Shown in pieces: positions 6,946-8,704 of a DNA stretch of 8,704 nucleotides; the stretch's first letter is position 1; the number at the start of each line of letters is the position of its first letter. A program made the translations under genes and the position numbers. The notes under the pieces are model-generated. The model was not told the DNA's origin, searched no databases, and saw only the letters and a list, made by a program, of their open reading frames with translations. Source of the DNA: Clostridia bacterium (GTDB lineage: Bacteria > Bacillota > Clostridia > CAKSNL01 > HGM11501); NCBI GenBank assembly GCA_017390225.1, contig JAFPCL010000207.1, positions 1 to 8,704 of the forward strand. Direction: 5' to 3'.

Positions 6946-7953
6946 ATGAGTAAGTTTTTAGACCGCACGATCGAACGTGCAAAGCAGGACAAGAAGACCA
7001 TTGTGCTGGCAGAAGGCGGCGACATCCGCACCATCCGTGCCGCGGCTATGGTTCTGGCACAGGAAATTGCCAACATCATCATCATCGGTGATGCCGACAA
7101 GATTAACGAAATGGCAAAGGGTGAAAACCTGGACATTTCCGCCGCAACCATCATTTGCCCCGAAAAGGCAGATGATTTGCAGGAATTTGCAAATATGTTT
7201 TATGAAATGCGCAAAGCCAAGGGCATGACCGAAGAAAAGGCTTTGGAAACCGTCAAGAATGAACTGTACTACGGCAACATGATGGTCAAGACCGGCAAGG
7301 CAGACGGTATGGTCGCCGGTGCTGTGAACTCCACCTCCAACGTTCTGCGTGCTTCTCTGCAGATTTTAAAGACAGCGCCCGGCACCAAGCTGGTTTCCGC
7401 TTTCTTTGTTATGTGCGTTCCGGACTGCCCCTACGGTGAAGACGGTGTGTTCATCTATGCCGACTCCGGTCTTAACATGAACCCCTCTGCCGAAGACCTG
7501 TCCGAAATCGCTATTTCCTCTGCTAAGACCTTCCGTGACCTTGTGGAAGCAGAACCCAAGGTTGCTATGCTGTCCTTCTCCACCTACGGCAGTGCAAAAG
7601 ATCCGCTCGTGGACAAGGTTGTAGAAGCTACAAAGCTTGCCAAAGAAAAGCGCCCCGACATTCTTCTGGACGGCGAACTGCAGCTGGATGCCGCTATCAT
7701 TGAAGAAATCGGTCAGTCCAAAGCGCCCGGTAGCCCCGTAGCAGGCAAAGCCAATGTTCTTGTATTCCCCGACCTCAACGCCGGCAACATCGGCTACAAG
7801 CTGACCCAGCGTTTGGCTAAAGCCGAAGCCTACGGCCCCATCACCCAGGGTATCGCAAAACCCGTGAACGACCTGTCCCGCGGCTGCAGTGCCGAAGACA
7901 TCGTGGGTGTTGTTGCCATCACCTGCGTCCAGGCTCAGAATCAGGATAAATAA
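6946..7953 (+). CDS. pta: phosphate acetyltransferase
   Basis: A 335-residue single-domain Pta, the usual length for the short cytosolic form. It interconverts acetyl-CoA and phosphate with acetyl phosphate and CoA, the first step of acetate formation and ATP yield in fermenters. Visible family blocks: KTIVLAEGGDIRTIRAA near the N-terminus, GMVAGAVNSTSNVLRA (about 123-138), LSFSTYGSAKDP (209-220), DGELQLDAA (242-250), SPVAGKANVLVFPDLNAGN (263-281), and NDLSRGCSAEDI, whose Ser311, Arg312 and Asp318 align with the active-site Ser/Arg/Asp of the Methanosarcina enzyme. AGGAGG (6931-6936) lies 9 nt before the ATG. Codon choice is strongly biased to C-ending and other preferred codons, unlike the STAND genes, consistent with high expression. 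Odd points: ackA does not follow, and the final residues QDK plus the stop are encoded by the terminus of a downstream repeat element, extending past the usual VQAQ-like end. Confidence 0.97.
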   Translation: MSKFLDRTIERAKQDKKTIVLAEGGDIRTIRAAAMVLAQEIANIIIIGDADKINEMAKGENLDISAATIICPEKADDLQEFANMFYEMRKAKGMTEEKALETVKNELYYGNMMVKTGKADGMVAGAVNSTSNVLRASLQILKTAPGTKLVSAFFVMCVPDCPYGEDGVFIYADSGLNMNPSAEDLSEIAISSAKTFRDLVEAEPKVAMLSFSTYGSAKDPLVDKVVEATKLAKEKRPDILLDGELQLDAAIIEEIGQSKAPGSPVAGKANVLVFPDLNAGNIGYKLTQRLAKAEAYGPITQGIAKPVNDLSRGCSAEDIVGVVAITCVQAQNQDK

Positions 7954-8065
7954 AAATGGCACATAACGCGTAAACCTCACCGCTCGGCGTATCTGCATAC
8001 GCCTTCGGGGTGGCACTTTCGTGCATTCGGTTTCCACGTTCTGTACTCATTTTTATTTATCCTGA
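7941..8065. repeat. element bounded by perfect 18-bp inverted termini at the pta 3' end
   Basis: TCAGGATAAATAAAAATG (7941-7958) is the exact reverse complement of 8048-8065. The 125-bp span looks like a small MITE-like or structured palindromic element; no transposase is encoded. Its left end contains the pta codons for QDK and the TAA stop. Internally it carries GGCGTAT-CTGC-ATACGCC (7986-8003) and GCAC-TTTC-GTGC (8013-8024) hairpins. Whether it is mobile or an RNA domain of the pta transcript cannot be decided here. Confidence 0.7.
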
Positions 8066-8217
8066 ACAAATAGAGGAAAAATGGCACATATGCGGCGAAC
8101 CTCACCGCTCGGCGTATCTGCATACGCCTTCGGGGTGGCATCTTCGATGCTATTGCGTTCGTCACATCTGCACTCATTTTTATTCATCCTGAATAAATAG
8201 AGGAAAAAATGGCACAA
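7952..8217. repeat. tandem structured repeat, two copies plus partial third
   Basis: Copies start with AAAAATGGCACA at 7952, 8077 and 8205 (periods 125 and 128; the third is only about 13 bp). A 43-bp core is identical between copies (7973-8015 and 8098-8140), and both end with CATTTTTATTYATCCTGA then AYAAATAGAGG. The stretch after the core differs in sequence but keeps hairpins: GCAC/GTGC in the first copy, GCATC/GATGC in the second. An enclosing helix AAAC/GTTT in the first is matched by CGAAC/GTTCG in the second. All of it lies between pta and its apparent terminator, so it would sit in the pta 3' untranslated region. Confidence 0.85.
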
Positions 8218-8220
8218 GCC

Positions 8221-8258
8221 AAAAGAGTCACCTTGCAATGGCAAGGTGGCTCTTTTTT
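8221..8258 (+). terminator. strong intrinsic terminator, probably of pta
   Basis: AAAAGAGTCACCTTGC (8221-8236) pairs over 16 bp with 8241-8256 (one U-G wobble) around AATG, and the stem runs into a T tract ending at 8258. It is the first good terminator after pta, 267 bp beyond its stop, so the tandem repeats would be transcribed with pta. Confidence 0.85.
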
Positions 8259-8286
8259 AATGCAGAATGCAAAATGCAGAATGCAG
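8259..8286. repeat. heptamer tandem repeat AATGCAR x 4
   Basis: Four head-to-tail 7-mers, AATGCAG, AATGCAA, AATGCAG, AATGCAG, begin directly after the terminator T tract. It is a non-coding microsatellite-like array likely to vary in copy number between strains. Confidence 0.85.
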
Positions 8287-8383
8287 AAATTGCGGAGGGA
8301 AAACCGTCGGACAATTTTCCTTTGGATTTGTTGATGTATTTTTCGGGGATTAGAAGAAACTGAAAATGAGAATCCTCCCGTAG

Positions 8384-8413
8384 GGCGTGCCGGGCTTTGG
8401 CACGCCGTTTTTA
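8384..8413 (+). repeat. palindromic repeat copy 1, terminator-like
   Basis: GGCGTGCC (8384-8391) pairs perfectly with GGCACGCC (8399-8406) around a 7-nt loop and is followed by GTTTTTA. It has the shape of an intrinsic terminator. Its flanks CCGTAGGG on the left and CCG on the right match two other palindromes nearby, so it may be a dispersed repeat rather than a dedicated terminator. Confidence 0.6.
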
Positions 8414-8473
8414 CGGTTTTTGACAAACCAAACGGGAAACGGGCGGCGATTGCTATGCGCAAAACCACGCACC

Positions 8474-8504
8474 TGTAGGGAAGGACCCGTGTGTCCTTCC
8501 GTAA
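8474..8504. repeat. palindromic repeat copy 2
   Basis: GGAAGGAC (8479-8486) pairs perfectly with GTCCTTCC (8493-8500) around CCGTGT. It is flanked by TGTAG on the left and GTA on the right. The outer bases resemble those of the palindromes at 8384 and 8654, while the stem sequence differs. Confidence 0.6.
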
Positions 8505-8514
8505 ATCAGTCAAA

Positions 8515-8618
8515 GAAAATCGATATGCGATTTTCTACCGAAACTTTTGCGAAGCAAAAATAAAACGAATCCCGACAGGGATTCATAAAACTTGCAAGCG
8601 GTTGCTTGCAAATAAAAC
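8515..8618. ncRNA. array of perfect hairpins joined by ATAAAAC linkers (candidate structured RNA or repeat)
   Basis: Four different perfect hairpins lie end to end: GAAAATCG/CGATTTTC (8515-8535), TTTTGC-GAA-GCAAAA (8545-8559), GAATCCC-GACA-GGGATTC (8567-8584) and TTGCAAGC-GGTT-GCTTGCAA (8592-8611). Identical 7-nt linkers ATAAAAC occupy 8560-8566, 8585-8591 and 8612-8618, fitting flush against the stems; the first gap, TACCGAAAC, is a variant. The period is 25-27 bp. A further perfect stem, CCGTA/TACGG (8629-8640), follows. Structure without shared stem sequence suggests selection on RNA or single-strand folding. I do not recognise a named RNA family, and neither transcription nor strand is established. 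Confidence 0.5.
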
Positions 8619-8651
8619 TCACATATGTCCGTAAGTACGGCGAAGAATTGC

Positions 8652-8682
8652 GGGGAAGGCACGACACGCGGGTCGTTCCGTA
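8652..8682. repeat. palindromic repeat copy 3 (diverged)
   Basis: ACGAC (8661-8665) pairs with GTCGT (8672-8676) around ACGCGG, and GGA (8654-8656) with TCC (8677-8679) after a 4-nt bulge on the left. The outer GGGAAGG and TTCCGTA strings also occur at copy 2 (8474-8504), indicating one family. Confidence 0.5.
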
Positions 8683-8704
8683 CAGATTTTTTAGAAGTAG
8701 GAAC

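Larger units (their letters stand above)
8287..8704. other. gene-free, hairpin-rich intergenic DNA to the window end
   Basis: I find no convincing gene on either strand in these 418 bp; the open frames have no ribosome binding site or recognisable product. The content is palindromic: GGAAAA/TTTTCC (8298-8303 with 8315-8320), the three TAGGG...CCG-style palindromes, and the linker-joined hairpin array, listed separately. No promoter pair for a downstream gene was convincing. Confidence 0.7.

Noticed and set aside
7366..8037. 223-codon minus-strand open frame over pta
   Set aside because: It is antisense to a certain gene and extends into repeat DNA; the strong codon bias of pta creates such shadow frames.
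8081..8200. 39-codon open frame beginning MAHMRRTSPLG inside the second tandem repeat
   Set aside because: The equivalent ATG in the first copy stops after five codons, and the sequence is explained by conserved hairpins; the preceding AGAGG is too close to be convincing.
7952..8217. short CRISPR array
   Set aside because: There are only two full copies, the 125-128 bp period is far too long, the intervening sequence is structured and partly conserved, and no cas gene is present.
8211..8334. open frame MAQAKRVTLQW starting in the partial third repeat
   Set aside because: It runs through the terminator stem and the heptamer array and has no family resemblance.
8420..8456. promoter with -35 TTGACA at 8420-8425
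   Set aside because: No -10-like hexamer occurs at 16-18 bp spacing; the nearest, TGCTAT, is about 25 bp away and no gene follows.
8184..8513. 109-codon minus-strand open frame
   Set aside because: It crosses the terminator, heptamers and palindromes, has no ribosome binding site I can see, and its composition is not protein-like.

Overview
The window reads as a chromosomal segment of a Bacillota, most likely a gut-type member of Clostridia. The evidence is AGGAGG-like ribosome binding sites with ATG and TTG starts, a TmcAL/YlbM gene (largely a Bacillota family) divergent from a clostridial-type pta, mid-range GC, and intergenic DNA packed with short palindromic repeats. No species call is possible from the sequence alone.

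Layout. At 1-139 is the 3' end of an unrecognised gene. An AT-rich gap with two terminator hairpins follows, then a near-consensus promoter (TTGACA-17-TAGAAT, 379-407). That promoter drives a two-gene operon at 448-5616. The two proteins (823 and 891 aa) are tandem paralogues with NLR-like architecture. Each has a P-loop STAND NTPase with a sensor arginine, a GxP-like motif and an MHD-like winged-helix motif, followed by a C-terminal array of 42-residue kinesin-light-chain/NPHP3-type TPRs (5 full units in the first, 7 in the second). Neither has a recognisable effector domain. A bidirectional terminator (5630-5667) separates them from the convergent gene tmcAL (5782-6867, minus strand). tmcAL is divergent from pta (6946-7953). 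The short gap between them holds overlapping promoters and a 20-bp palindrome that could be a shared operator.

Downstream of pta there is no gene to the window end (about 750 bp). This DNA holds two 125-128 bp tandem copies of a structured repeat, whose first inverted terminus encodes the last pta codons and its stop. It also holds a strong terminator (8221-8258), a heptamer tandem repeat, three diverged palindromes of one TAGGG...CCG style, and a run of back-to-back perfect hairpins joined by identical ATAAAAC linkers (8515-8618). The ackA gene, the usual partner of pta, is not in the window.

Function. TmcAL uses acetate and ATP to acetylate tRNA-Met, and Pta interconverts acetyl-CoA and acetyl phosphate, so the right-hand genes share acetate/acetyl chemistry. 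The left-hand operon looks like a signal-sensing or conflict-type ATPase pair; its trigger and output cannot be read from the sequence. The two best leads for something undescribed are the effector-less paralogous STAND-TPR pair and the hairpin array with constant linkers.
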